Of a stretch of 64,000 nucleotides of DNA, positions 14,301-28,438 are shown piece after piece (the stretch's first letter is position 1; the number at the start of each line of letters is the position of its first letter). Location: positions 62,001 through 126,000 of the forward strand of contig KV748251.1 in the NCBI GenBank assembly GCA_001692895.1. The letters run 5' to 3'. Origin of the DNA: Cenococcum geophilum 1.58 (lineage: Eukaryota > Ascomycota > Dothideomycetes > Gloniales > Gloniaceae). Under the pieces are notes generated by a model. That model was not told the origin of the DNA and did no database searches. It saw only the letters and a program-made list of their open reading frames with translations. A program made the translations under genes and the position numbers.

Positions 14301-17300
14301 GTAACTATATAATAAAGGAAGCCCGTAAAGCGCTCCCCCCCTATTTCTATAACTTCCTTAAAATAAATCTAAAAACTAAACCCGAGCTTTTACGTCGGAA
14401 GATAGTTAATACTAATATTAAAAAATTCCTAAAAAGCAAACCAGGATTAACCCGCGAAGATATTCTACAACGCCTACTAAAGGAGTTTAATAAACATATT
14501 AAGTACTTCCTCCCTAAAAACGTAGATAAGCTGCCCCCTTACCGACTATGGGACTATAAAATTAAGATCACCCCTAGAAACTAGGCCCCGTACTATAAAA
14601 ATAGACCACTCTTACCTGCTAAACTTAGGTATATAAAGAAGTGGATTAATAAGATGCTAGATAAGGGTTTTATCCGCAAATCAACCTCACTAGCTACCGT
14701 ACCACTCCTCCTCGCTACTAAGCCCGGCGGCGGTATATGAATTTACTACGACTACCAAGGCCTAAACATAGTCACTATTAAGAATCAATACCTACTGCCA
14801 CTAATCCGCAAGACACTTAACGCACTTTATAGCGCCAAGTACTTTACTAAACTTAATATAATTACTGTGTTTAACCAGATCTGGATTGCGGAGGGCTATA
14901 AGTAGCTTATAGCATTTATTACCCGGTTCAGACTCTATAAGATACTAGTTACACCATTTAGCCTCTATAACGCACCCACTATATTCTAGAACTATATTAA
15001 CCATATTCTACACAACGCCCTTAATAACTACTATACTGCCTACCTTAATGACGTCCTTATCTTTTCTAAAACATGTGCTAAGCACACTAAGTATATAAAT
15101 AAAGTCATCTAAAGACTCGGCAATACTGGACTTTAAATTAATATTAATAAGTCTAAGTTCTACTCTACTAAAACAAAATACCTCGGCTTAATTATCTTAA
15201 CTAATGGTATAACTATGGACCCTAAGAAGATATAGGCCTTATAGGAATAGAAGGACCCAATATTAATTAAAGAACTATAACAATTTCTCGGCTTCGCGAA
15301 CTTCTACTAACGATTTATCTAAGGCTACTCTGCTATCGCTATACCTATAATAAAACTTCTAAAGAAGGATATCGGATGGCTATAGGGACCAGAACAAGCC
15401 AAATTGTTTAAGGCCCTTAAGGGAGCCTTTACTTTAGCACTAGTACTAGCATACTATAACTATATAAAGAAAACAGTAGTAGAGACAGACGCATTAAATT
15501 AGGCTTTTGGCGGAGTCCTTTCCTAGTACAACGATGACGGAAAATTAAGACTAGTCGTATTCTTCTCCGTAAAGCACTCCGCGTTGGAATATAACTACGA
15601 GATCTATAATAAAGAACTCCTAGCTATTATTAAGGCTTTAGAGAAATAGCGTCCTAAGCTATAAGGGACTAAGGAGCTATTTAAAATTATTACTAACTAT
15701 AAGAACCTATAGACGTTTATAACTACTAAGCAGCTAAACTAGCGCCAAGTCCGGTAGGCAGAGTTTCTTTTATAGTTTAACTTTATAATTATATATAGAC
15801 CTAGCAGCAAAGCCACGCTCCCTAACGCCCTAAGCTGGCTACTAGGAATAAGGCCCAAGAACGCTAATAATAAACGCCTCCGCTACTAAGCCTAAGTCAT
15901 TATACCGCCCTAGAAAGTTAACCCTATAATCTTAGAAGAATTACTATACAAGTCCTATAACTCTAACAACGCAGAGTTTATAGCTGCTCTAGACCCCAAA
16001 ATAGCCAAAAAGTCACTAGACGAGTTAATCCGGCTAGGATACCAGGAGAACAAACTCGCAAGAGATATAGTAGCAGCCCTGCGTAATTGGAAAGCTCGCC
16101 ATTAGCTAAAGAAAATTAAGAAATTACTCCGTTGTAATAAGTTAGAATATAGTATTATTAATAGACAGATCTACTTCCGCTAACGTCTCTTTGTCCCTAA
16201 CACTCTAAACCTTTACCTAGAAGTTACCCATCGCTCTTATAGTAGCGGCCCCGCTAGTTACCCTAGCCGGGTTAAGACTCTTAACCTCTTAAACCAAACA
16301 TACTGGTGGCTAGGAATCTCCCAGTTTACGGCTACCTTTATTAAAAACTATGCCCTATACTTTCGCACTAAGACCCCCTATTCTACCCTACCTAGTTTCC
16401 TAAAGCTACTAAAATTACCCGCCCGCCCGTAAACCAATATCTTAATTAACTATATTATAACGCTGCTAGTATACTAACGCTACGGCAAGGTATATAAATA
16501 TATCCTTATTATTATAGACTGCCTAACTAAAATATAATACCTCGTTTTAGTAACAGGACTCTTAACAGAGGAGTTAGTTAATAGCTTTATTAATAATATA
16601 TATAAGCTCCACGGTGCACTAAGCACAATTATCTCCAATTACAGTATATAATTTATTAGCAACTTCTAGCAACGACTAAGTAAACGCCTTAAGATAACCT
16701 TGCGACTAAGCTTAGCCTAGTACCCAAAAACGGACGGCTAAACCAAAATTATTAACGCCGCCGTAAATAAATACCTTTATGCTTTTATTAGCTTTATATA
16801 GGACAACTGGGTTAACTACCTACCGCTTACTAAGTTTGCTATAAATAACCAAGTCAATAAAAGCATAGGCATCTCCCCGTTTTTTGCAAACTATAGCTTT
16901 AACTCTTACCTCGGAATTGAGCCTGCTGGCCCCTACCTACTAATACTATTAGTATAAGCAAAGAAGAAGTTCTTCCGCGTAGACTCTATAGCCAACCGCT
17001 TTAAGCAGATATTAACACAGCTTAAGGCCCTAGCTTAGATTTTATAGCAACGCTATAAAGATAATACTAATACTTATAGGGATAAGAGCGCGTTATTCTA
17101 CGAAGGTGATATAGTTATAGTTAGCTTAGAAAATATAAAAATAAATAGACTTAAGAAGAAATGGGACGATAAATGGGATGGCCTGTACCCCGTACTCGCA
17201 GTATACTAAGGGGTAGTTGTAGTAAACCTCCCGGACTATATTTAAGTAAATAAATCCTTTTATACATTTAAGGTCCGCCTCTAGGCTACTAAAGAGATCC

Positions 17301-17646
17301 CTGGCTAAGCAAATATTAATACTATAAAGCGCCGTAATGTATAAGGACGAGTGGTAGAGAGAGATAATGACGGCAATATAGAAGATAAATAGGAGTTTAA
17401 GAAAATCCTTAATATACATAATAAAGACCCCTAGGGCCTAACTTATGAGATTAAATGGAAATATTATAAGGATATAACCTAGCAGCTAAAGGAAGACCTA
17501 AAGGGTTGCGAATAAGCTATATAGCGCTTTTATAAGCAACACCCTAAGAAGCTAGGACCCCCAGACTGGGTATAAGATAAGGAAAAGTCACGCTAAGGTC
17601 ACGGCCAACCACCGCATTAAAATTTGTGGTGGTTAAGATGTTATAG

Positions 17647-17793
17647 AACTTTGACTAGCGGTTAAAGTTATCTAATTAGCTAAATTCTTGCTAAGAAACG
17701 CCACACGGACCGATTTAGGTGGCGGTGTGGAGTTCTGCTAACCTTACTCACTAAACTAACCAATTAGGATTTTCTATGCCCGGTATGGAAAAT
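17647..17793 (+). other. Two-hairpin module in the 3' noncoding region of family B
   Basis: Hairpin 1 (17647-17669) has arms AACTTTGAC / GTTAAAGTT around the loop TAGCG. Hairpin 2 (17769-17793) has arms ATTTTCTAT / ATGGAAAAT around the loop GCCCGGT. Between them lies a GC-rich inverted stretch (CCACAC...GTGTGG, about 17702-17731). Both hairpins recur in copia Y and the second in copia X. No function is known to me. It could be an RNA structure of the transcript or a small inserted element. Confidence 0.7.
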
Positions 17794-17925
17794 CGCCATT
17801 AGCTTAGTTAAGGGCGGTAAGCGGAACTAATATCTTTGCGGTAGAAAATAGACAACCTTATATACTGCCTATTTTTAAGTTATCTATTTAGTTTGGGGAC
17901 TAAACCATCTAGGGGAGAGGAGTAC

Positions 17926-18112
17926 TGTCACGGCACTGACCTAACGCATACTGTTTCATACTGTCTCGTACTGTTCCCTACTATTGGCTAGCCCACCACT
18001 AGCGACTTGGCGGCTGGCCCTACTATTTATATACAATACCCCCTTTCCACCTTCTTCCCCTCTTTATACTACAACGTAGTTATTTAGTCTACTTCATTGC
18101 AGCACTATAACA
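17926..18112 (+). repeat. 3' LTR of family B
   Basis: A 187-bp partner of 11198-11384. All eleven differences I count by eye are transitions. It is followed by GTAGT (18113-18117). Confidence 0.93.
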
Positions 18113-21100
18113 GTAGTTATAGAACCCTAAAAATAACCTTAATTATGTTATATTTTCTAGTTCTTACTAATTTACTATAGCCTTAATCTTCTTTAAATCT
18201 ATACTAAGTTGGCCTAGTTTAATAATAAATCTAATAAAATCCGTCTTCCTAGTAAAGAACTTATATTTTTTAATTACTACTAGCATTTGCTCTTTCTATA
18301 GTCTCTTTAAAACCCATTTAACGTGTTCTCTATATTCTTTCTTACTTATTAAATAGATAATAATATTATTAAGATATACCATAATAAATTTATCTAAGTG
18401 CTCTCTTAATATATTGTTAATATACTTCTAAAACGTTACTAGTACGTTTATAAGCCTAAATTATATAACTAATGGTTTATATAGTTCTTCCTTTAACCTA
18501 AAGGCTGCCTTTTATTTGTCGCCTTCCTTAATTCTAATCTAATGGTACGCCTATCTCAGATCTATCTTTATAAAATTTACGCGTTACCGATCCTATCTTA
18601 GATTTCGCTAATTAAGGGTAAAGAATACCTATCCTTCCTAGTAATGCTATTTAACTATCTATAGTTAATGCATAGCCTAAGTTTTCTATTCTTCTTTAGT
18701 ATGAATAGTACTAGATATTCTGCTAATAACTATAATAGTCTAATATATCCTTTTTAAAAAATTTCCTAAACAAACTCCTTAAGTACCTATAACTCTTTTT
18801 TTATTAATTTATAAGTTAGGTAGAACCTTAAACTCGTTCCTAGTTCTAACTCTATCTTATAGTCCTATACTATATAATCTAATAGCTTTTTACTTTCTAG
18901 TAACTATAGCTTCTTACTATACTTATAGTATCTCTTTGGTATATAGCTTAATCCTTAATTAGTTTCCTTATATATCGCTCTAGCCTAGTACTATACTAAC
19001 TTAGTTTATTATTATATCTTGCGTTATTATATATCTCTAATATTAACCTAACCTATAACCTAATTGATCTTTAGATTATATTCCTATAACTAAGGCATTC
19101 CTAATACTACCTTATTATTCCTTAATGGTAATATATTAAAAGATATCTTAATTTATCTCCCTTTAATAGTTATCTAAACTAGTCCTATTTTAAGATTAAT
19201 AATGCCTCCTCTATAGGCTATTAGATCTCCTAAAATTGTTACTAATAAATAAGGGTACTCTTTTTGCCTATATAGTAGCCCCATCCTTTTAACTACTATT
19301 AGTAAGATATGGTTCCGTATTACCCCACTATTTACTAACACTTTAAACTATTAATCTTGCCAATTAACTCTTAGGTTTAGGTATTGTCCTTAAATTCCTT
19401 TAAGGGTCTAAGGCTCTACTACTAGCTCCCTTTAGTTCTATAGGCCTCTACTTTTCCTAACTATTAGCTACTTAATCTTATTATACTTAGCTTATTCTTT
19501 AGCCAATGCCTAGTTTACTTTTTGTCTTTAATATACTATAGATAGGTATTCTCTAGATATTCCTACTATTATTATCTATCTAAGCATTCTTCCGTAAGGA
19601 ATTTTCCTAATTAAAGTATTAAATTTTCTTCCTCTTAGACTTCTACTGGATACTAGCTATATATATACTTAGCATTCCTATACTATTATTTATCTATTAT
19701 CTAGTATATCCTTATAGGGTATTTCCGGTTCTTTTCCTTTAGATTCTTATATATTTTATATATATTGTCTATATATATAATCCATAATAGCGTATAATAT
19801 GCTAGGTACTTTAGGTTAACTCTTAACTCGTCTTTATCTTTAAGTTTAAACCTTTATCGCACTAATCTAAACGTTATAACTTTATTTATAGGTACTAAGA
19901 TACGCCTCTTGCTTCTCTAGTCCTCTAATTATTCCTTTAAATCCTTTAATATTATAATTAAGGCTCCCTTAATATAATTTATCGCTTTTTCCATAATTAG
20001 GTGGTTTTAGATAACTTTTTCGTCTAACTATATATAGAAATCTTCCCACTTATTATTGTGTCGTTGCCTATACCACTTTTAGTATAGCTGTTAGAGTGTA
20101 TACGGTCTATCCGTAAGGAAGTATCTTCTTATTACTGCATTATAATAGCCTTTTATATATCGTTCTTCGAATCTAATAAAAATCCCTAAATCCTCTTTAT
20201 TTTCTAGTTTAGTAAGCCACTTAGCTTTTAGTGTACCTATCTTAGGTCTATTAGTAATTCTTTATACGGGTGCTCTATCCTTTATATAACTTAGTATACT
20301 AAATCTTATATCTAGTTTCTTTTCTTGCTATAAGGTAATTCTTGCTCTAAATTCCTCTATAGTTTCTTTCTTTTCGCGTCTTATAAGTAGATCCTTAAAG
20401 TCTTCTTACTTCTTAATCTTGGTATTAAACTCTCGATCTTTAGTCTAAATATTATGTTCTACTAGTAAGTCTTTTAAGTCTATATATCTATCTCCCAATC
20501 TAACTGCTATTTATATTATAGATTCTCTAATCTATAGCAAAGCCGCTTACTTCTTACTTATAGGTGTCCTTATTTATACTCCAAACTCTTAACCCCTTAA
20601 ATTCTTTAATCCTAAGCTTACCTCTTTCTTAAGCTGCGCTCTAGCCTTAGTCCAACTAGGCTTTACTAGCGTTCTTATCTTGTCTTAAGAGTTTTAAATC
20701 TTACTTATCTTATTTTAAGAATCTTATACTATTAGGAACACTTGTCCTAAGCTTATTTATATATTCTTAAACTAAGCTACTGCCCTACTCTATCGGTTTG
20801 CGTCTATTATAGGTCCTTAAGTATACCTTATCTCTTCTTAAGAATCTTAGTTATCTCTTATCTCGTCTTAAGAATCTTAAGCCTTTAGCCTTTTGCCTTT
20901 ATTAAGTGGTAAGCTAGCACTAGTAGTTATCTGCTTACTTAATCGTCTTTAAATATTGCTCCTTCTGTCTTATAAAGCGATAGATGCCGTATTTAACGGT
21001 ATTATAATACCCGTTACTAAACCTTACTCTATAGCGGTCTTAGTCTCTACTTCTATTGCGTTATTAAGGTTTAGATACCCTTAGTTAGTTTCTTTACTAT

Positions 21101-21130
21101 CCTTATCACTATTAATTAATAAGTACTCTA

Positions 21131-21500
21131 TGTTACGGGACACCCCCGTAATACCTTACACACGTCCACCTATTTTTACCGACTTAGCAATTAGAGACTA
21201 ACCGCGAAATAGCAATTTAATGGCAATCTAATGGCAATCTAACGGCAATTTACGGCATTCTGCTATATTCTGCCAAGTTCTACTAAATTCTGCTAAGTTT
21301 TGCTAGGACTACGACCTAAACCCTATTTTGCCTATATACGTATTAACTAAGTAACTAAGTCAATAATATATACCCTTTCTTCCTATTTTCCTACCTTCTT
21401 TTCTTATATAACGTCTTAACTTTATTACGCAGTTTATATACATAGCTTAATAATACCTACTTCGCTATATATTATTACCGCTTATACTTACTCTATAACA
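21131..21500 (+). repeat. 5' LTR of family C
   Basis: A 370-bp LTR starting TGTTACGGGACACC and ending TATAACA. The core has several near-repeats of GGCAATYTAA and TTCTGCYAAGTT. Confidence 0.92.
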
Positions 21501-24500
21501 CTACGTTGCGTTAAAAACTTATACTACCCTCTAAAAATGCAGAACGACCCTAAAGCCCCCGCAACGGCTGACGCTATTATAGCCGCACTCTAAAAATAAT
21601 TAGTAGGTATACAGAAGTCCTTTATAGACGCCCTTATATAGCACTAAGCCACTTTAACTTAATAGTAAGCCGAATAAGAAGTATAATAACAATAATTAAT
21701 TAAAGCACTTTAAGAAGAAGTTTGTATCCTTAAGATGCCTATATTAAGGCCCTAAAACCGAACGCTATTTCTAGAGATAAACACGCGGAACGCAAGCCCT
21801 AAATTAGTAGTAGTTACTTACCCTATAAAGCCAACTACCGCACTAAAACAATCCGAGAAACTACTAGACCCCCTAATATTTACCAGTAAACAATAAGAGC
21901 TTTAGTTATTCTTAAGCCGGCTTAAGAATAAGCTAACTAGTAATACTAACCGCTACCTAACTAAAGCTAACTAACTCTATTACGCCCTAAGTTGACTAAA
22001 AGGAGACGTAGCTAACCTTATTAAACCTCTCTAACTAAACTTAGTATAAAGCCTAGTTATACTTCTTAAAGCTATATACAGTAACCTAAACTGCTAAGCT
22101 ACCGCTTAAAGAAAGATAAACCAAATAACTTAAGAAAAGAAAAGTTTCCTAGTATACTTCTTTAAATTCAACCACTACGTAAAGGAAACAGGCTGGAATA
22201 ACTCCGCACTAATTAATAGCCTTATTAAATCCCTAAGCCCTAAACTAAAAATCTCCCTAATAGGCGTAAACTTCCTAGAAACTATTAACGCCTACGCAAA
22301 CGTTATTAACAAACGGTATAACAATATACTACGCCTCATACTAAAGCCCATTTATTAGTATAATACAATAACCCCATAAACGCCTACTAAGTCATTATCT
22401 TAACCTAAGCACCCCAACGCCATAGATATTAACACTAGGACCCTAGGATACGCCCTATTAGGGTCCTCTAAATAAGAATAACGCATTAAGCTAGACCTCT
22501 ACTTTAAATATAAAAGTGGCTCCCACCTCTTAAACTACTACTCTATCCCTATACCCTAAAACAATTTACAAACGGCTAGCACTGGCAGCCGTTTACCACA
22601 TTAATCTTCTGGTTACCGTCCCCAATCTTTATCTGGTTCCAGCCCTATATTTAATAAGCACTACTTATAAGGATAAAGCTCTAACTAACCTCCTATAAGA
22701 ACCCCGCCCTAATTGCCTTTAAAAGGAAGATCCTAAAGCTAAGTTGCTTTTTAGGACGGCTCTACTATAGGATCTTATTAAACGCATTTAACGTCACAAA
22801 CTCCGACTCTTAGGACTATAGCATAACTATTAACTACCGCCTTTAGCAGAATAGTTAAAAGGGTAATGCTTAAATCCTAATTAATATAGAAGCTAGCGGC
22901 ATAGGATTTATTAACAGGATTTTTATGTAAAATAATAGTTTTACCTTAACCCCCCTTAACCGGCATATTAATGTATTTAGATTTAATAGTAAACGTACCG
23001 TCTTAGGCCGTATCACCCATATAGTAGCCCTAAGACTTTAATACCTAAACTATAAAGAACTAATTAAGCTTTTCGTCACTACCCTAGGTTACCCAGTAAT
23101 CCTTAAATAACCCTAGATAAAGCTACATAAGGTAACCATTAATTGGGACAACCTTAAGCTTCTATTTACCGCCTTCCGTTATAAGCAAAAGTATTATATA
23201 ACGCACCGCCTTAACCCTAAACTAAAATCTAGGAAATCCGCTAAGATCCACTAGCCTAAGATTTCCACTAATATCTACCCCGCGCCTAAGGAATCCACCA
23301 GATTTTACCAACCTAGGAATTCCACTAAACTCCACAAATTGGCCCTAAGCACTATACCGCCCCAAGCTAAGCAAAAGCTTAAGCTCCATACACAAAAATA
23401 CTAAAAGGACTAGTATTCCACTATAAAAAGGATTCTTAAAGAACCCGAACCTAAATCTAATACTAACTCTGTACTTAATACCAAACCTAAACCTAAATAA
23501 GAAACTATAGACAATCCAAGTAAGCTCGGCACCTTAAATATCCGCATAATTAGAGCTACCCCGCTAGCGCAACTTGCTAAGAAACCCGAATATACAATCT
23601 TCGCTATTATAATAGCCAATATTAAAAAGGCCTTAGTACTAAAGAAGTATACTAACCCTACCATAAAGGTACTAATAGAGTATTATCATCGCCTAGATGC
23701 ATTCTTATAAAAGGAAGCTAATAAGCTACTAAAATACTAACCATATAACTATAAGATTATACTTAAAGAAGGAAAGCAGCCTAGATTTGAACCCTTATAC
23801 GGGATGTCCTAAAATAAACTTCAAGTGCTATAAAAGTATTTAGACGAAAACCTAAGTAGAGGATTTATTAGAGCAAGCTCGTCGCCTATAGCCGTACTAG
23901 TAATCTTCGTTAAGAAACCTAGCGGCGGTCTACGCTTCTATGTAGACTACCGAGCTCTTAATACCGTTACCGTTAAGAACTAATATCCAATCCCGTTAAT
24001 ATAAGAGACGCTAAACCGACTAAGTAAGGCTTGTTACTACACGAAGCTCAATATTATCTCTATATTTAACCGTCTCCGCATTATAAAAGGGGATAAATAG
24101 CTTACTGTATTTCGTACCTAATATAGACTATTTAAGTACTTAGTAACACCCTTTGGCCTTATAAACGCCCCGAGCTCGTTTTAACATTATATAAATAATA
24201 CCCTACGCCCCTACCTAGACATCTTCTGTACTGCTTATATTAACGACATCCTAATATATAGTAATAACCTAACCGAATATTGGAAATACGTTGACCTTGT
24301 TCTATAAGCCCTATACGGAGCTAGTCTATAATTAGATGTAGATAAATGCGAGTTCTATAAAACGGAAGTCCTATACCTTAAACTCCTTATTTTTATAAAC
24401 GGTATATAAATAAACCTAAAGAAAGTTAAAGCAATTATAAACTGGCAAGAACCTAAGAATGTTAAAGATATAAGAGCCTTTATAGGATTTGCTAATTTCT

Positions 24501-26673
24501 ACTAACGGTTTATTAATAACTTCTCTACCCTAGTTTTACCCCTTATAGCTCTAACCTAAAAGGATAAAGTCTTTATCTTTAATAAGGAATGTAAGAAGGC
24601 CTTTACCTATCTAAAGGTTATATTTACTACTACGCCTATACTCTAACACTTTAACCTAAACCGAATAAGTGTTATAGAAGCCAACTTATCTAACTACGTC
24701 ACTAGAGGCATCCTGTCTTAATATAATAAGGATAGAGTATTACACCCCGTAGTATACTTCTTAAAATAACTAAGCCTAGCTAAATATAACTATAAGATCT
24801 ATAATAAGGAATTATTAACTATTATTAGGTATTTTAAATAATGGCAACCTAAACTAGAAGGCGCTAGATTTCTAATTAAGGTCCTTAGCAACCATAAGAA
24901 CCTATAGTACTTCACAACCACGAAATAGCTAAGTTATCGTTAGGCCCGCTAGTTAGAATATCTATCTCGTTTCCGATTCTTAATTATATACCACCTAGGC
25001 ATCTAAGGTTAGAAGCCTAATACCCTAACCTAACGCTCGCAAGACGCGCTAGCCCTAGAAGAAGCGCGCTCTTACCGAAATCAGACCCTACTTCGCCCTA
25101 AACTATTTAACCCTCCCACTAAAGACCTTATAGTATACGTCCTTAAAATAACTAATTAATTAATTAAATAGATTATAGTTAACGAATACCTAAATAATAA
25201 GTTTATCTAAGAGACGCTTAAGCTAATATAAGATGGCATTAGACGCTCTAAAAAGATTTCTCTAAGTAAATATAAAGCCCGCGGAAACCGCTTATATTAC
25301 CAGAACCGTCTAGTTATCCCTAATTATAATAAGCTTAAGCTTAAACTCCTTAAACACGTATACGATCTACCTGTCGCCGGCCACCTGGGCTAAGGAAAGA
25401 CCCTAGAACTACTCTAATAGGAGTATTATTAGCCGAACATATATAATATAACACGAAGGTACGTCTTTAGCTGCCATACTTACTGATAAGCTAAAGCCTC
25501 GTATAAGACGTATAACGGTCTTTTAAAGCCACTACCTGTTCCGGACCGAAGATAGAAGGATATCTTAATTAACTTTGTTATTAACCTTCCTAATAGTAGA
25601 GGCTGCACGAACATTATAGTAGTTATAGACCAACTATCTAAAATAAGATACTTAATCGCCTGCCCCAATATATTAATGCCTGCCGTCGCCTAACTATTCC
25701 TAGATTACGTATAGAAACTTTACGGACTCCCTAAAACGATTATCTCCAATAGAGGCAGCTAGTTTGTCTTAGCATTTTAAAAAGAACTAACTACTTAACT
25801 CCGTATTAAAGCACTATTATCTACTATGTATTACCTAGAAACGGATGGCCAAATAGAATGCGTAAATGCTATAATAGAATAGTATATTCGGATATACACG
25901 TTATATTTATAGGATAACTGGATTAACTGGCTTGTATTCGCTAAGTTTACTATAAATAATTCCGTCTCGGAAACTATAAAAGTCTTCCTATTTCTAGCTA
26001 ATTACGGCTAGCACCTACAAATGGGTTTTAAACCCTTTAGTAATGTTCCTTACCCTACTTATTATACCTTATAAGTCGTAAAAGTAAATAAATTTATAAA
26101 GAAGATGGAGGAACTATAATAGTTTCTTACTAATAAGATAATATAGGCTTAATCTGTCTATAAAGCCGTAGTAAATAAGAAATAAACCCCAATACCGGCC
26201 TACTAAATTGGTAATTTTGTCTAGCTAGATATAAGAAATCTAAATATAAAACGACCTACTAAGAAACTTAATTAGAAGAACGCTGGCCCTTATAAGGTTA
26301 AAAAGGTTATCTTTTCTTATGCCTACTAACTAAAGCTCCCTAATACGGTTAAAATCTACCCCGTATTCTATACGTCAGTCCTCCGCCCTACTACCCCCGT
26401 ATTAGACGCCCTGCCTAAATAGATATAAGACCCTCCCCCACTAGTTAAAGTAGATGGTGAGAATAAGTACTTTGTTAAAAGAATTAACGATATTAAGTAT
26501 AATAAACGGAAACGCTAATATATATATCTTACGAAATGGAGAGGCTTTACTAAGTCCTTATGGGAACCCGTTAACTCTATAGGACTTATATAAGCCGCAG
26601 AAGACTTTTACAAACTCTACCCAGAACTACTACAGCCCTATCTCGCAGAAGCTCGAGTTTAAAGGGGGGGTAC

Positions 26674-27043
26674 TATTATAGGACACCCCCGTGACACTTT
26701 GTACACGTCTACCTGTTTCTACCAACTTAGCAATTAAAGACTAACCGCGAAATGGCAATTTAACGGCAATTTAATAGCAATCTAACGGCAATCTACGGCA
26801 TTCTGCCATATTCTGCTAAGTTCCACTAAATTCTGCCAAGTTCTGCTAGGACTATAACCTAAACCCTATTCTACCTATGCACGTGTTAACTAAGCAACCA
26901 AGTTAATAATATATGCCCTTTCTTCCCGTTTTCCTACCTTTTTTCCTTACGCAACGTCTTGACTTTATTACGCAGTTTATGTATATAGCTTAATAATACC
27001 TACTTCGCTATATATTATCACCGCTTGTGCTTACTCCGTAATA
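26674..27043 (+). repeat. 3' LTR of family C
   Basis: A 370-bp partner of 21131-21500 and the same length. It starts TATTATAGGACACC, ends CGTAATA and is followed by the target-site duplication CTCTA. Confidence 0.92.
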
Positions 27044-28438
27044 CTCTAACTCCATTGTTATTATTACTAATTATTATCCGTATGTTACTATAATATCTTA
27101 ATCTAGCTTATAGAGTCGATCTTATTCTTTATCTAACTCTTTAGTTCCTTTAAGTCCTCTTAACTCTAGCTCTTATAGCTAATAGCTTGCACCATACTTA
27201 GCGTCTTTATAAATTTGGTATGCGTTATTATAACAAAACGCAAAACTTCTAATTAAACACTCTTTTGTTCCTTATAGTATACTATTATCCCTTTATACGT
27301 GTATGTCATATACTATTAGTCTAGTTCCCTTTACTATATAATAACTCTAACTACTTCTACAGTTTCTAGCAAAATAACTCTATTTTCTATAATTTATATA
27401 AGCTCCTTCTTTAAACCATTACTTTTATTATAGAGTCCGCTTAAACGTCTTCTATTACTAAGATCCTTAGTTTAGCCTATGCTCCTTAGTCCTATAATTA
27501 CTTAATCCTTAACCTCTAGGTTTCTATAGTTTCTTACTCCATCTTTTATAGGTTTCTTTAGTACTACTTAGGTTTATTAGCTCTGCGCCATACTATAGTT
27601 TCTAACTTAGCTTTAGTTATTACGTACTTTATATCTTATATAACTATAAAACTCTATCCTAGCCTCTCTTAGCCTATTCCCTTTAGAAGATCCTATTATT
27701 AATCTTAATTGCTTAATCTATTAATTCCCTTAGGGTATCCACATCTTCTATTAGATTACGTCCTAGACTTTAGCCTTAAGTCCCTATTTATACTATGCTA
27801 TAAGCGCCTTATTATTCCATTTAACCTATATAGTAAGTGTTTAAAACTATATTATATACTTAATTGCTAAAGTTTGCTGTATTAGGTCCTAAAGCTTTTT
27901 TTTTACTATAGTTATTGCTTCCAGGTCCCTAAATATCTATATTAATTATTCCGCGAATCCTACCTAGCTAGAAAACACAAATTATACCTCTTAATTAGTA
28001 GTAGTTATTCCGTTAGTCTGTATTTCCGTTAAGTAGGGTTTAAACTATTTAAGTGCCTAACCCGTTAGGAATAGTCCTACGTAGGCTATCTAATTTATTA
28101 TCGTGGCTAACTTAGCCCCTTTTTATATAACTTTAAAATACATTTATATTAGGAATCCTTTAAGCTTTAATCTCTCCCCTAAGAATTGTTTAATTAAAGG
28201 TAACTTAACCTTTACTACTCTAATTCTATTAAGTCTTTCTTTAAGTATTTAGTTGTTCTTATTTAACCTATTAACAATTTTCTATAACTGCCTAACCGTA
28301 ACTAGTTATAAGTTAGTATCTTATATACTTGTATCTCCACTTAACCTTAAAGTAGTTACTGCCGTTAACGGCGTTATAGTGGCTGCTTTTAGTAGCATAT
28401 TATTTAACTTATTAAAACCGTAACTATGGTAGTAATTA

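Larger units (their letters stand above)
11198..18112 (+). mobile_element. Ty3/gypsy fossil, family B, nested in family A copy 1
   Basis: A + strand LTR retrotransposon of 6,915 bp with both LTRs and the target-site duplication GTAGT on each side (11193-11197 and 18113-18117). Parts: LTR 11198-11384; primer-binding-site-like TGG just inside it; gag from about 11574 with a CCHC-type knuckle near 12600-12660; reverse transcriptase about 14600-15300; RNase H about 15470-15720; integrase about 16200-16900; a chromodomain-like end at about 17330-17550; a 3' noncoding stretch with two hairpins; a purine-rich tract just before 17926; LTR 17926-18112. It retains more GC than its host element, and its LTRs are about 94% identical (11 transitions in 187). 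It is still broken by dozens of stops. It is one of the youngest insertions here. Confidence 0.92.
21131..27043 (+). mobile_element. Ty3/gypsy chromovirus fossil, family C, nested in family A copy 1
   Basis: A + strand LTR retrotransposon of 5,913 bp with the target-site duplication CTCTA on each side (21126-21130 and 27044-27048). Parts: LTR 21131-21500; gag from about 21537; reverse transcriptase about 23800-24500; RNase H about 24650-24900; integrase about 25300-26000; chromodomain about 26440-26640; a polypurine run of seven G just before 26671; LTR 26674-27043. It is RIP-degraded with dozens of breaks. It inserted between gag and the protease-polymerase region of family A copy 1. Confidence 0.92.

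Noticed and set aside
17126-17419. 97-codon minus-strand open frame
   Set aside because: It is antisense to the integrase-chromodomain end of family B. TA-rich RIP sequence creates such shadow frames; the residues (Ile, Tyr, Leu rich) have no domain.
23410-23664. 84-codon minus-strand open frame
   Set aside because: Antisense to the pol region of family C; hydrophobic composition follows from AT-rich antisense DNA.
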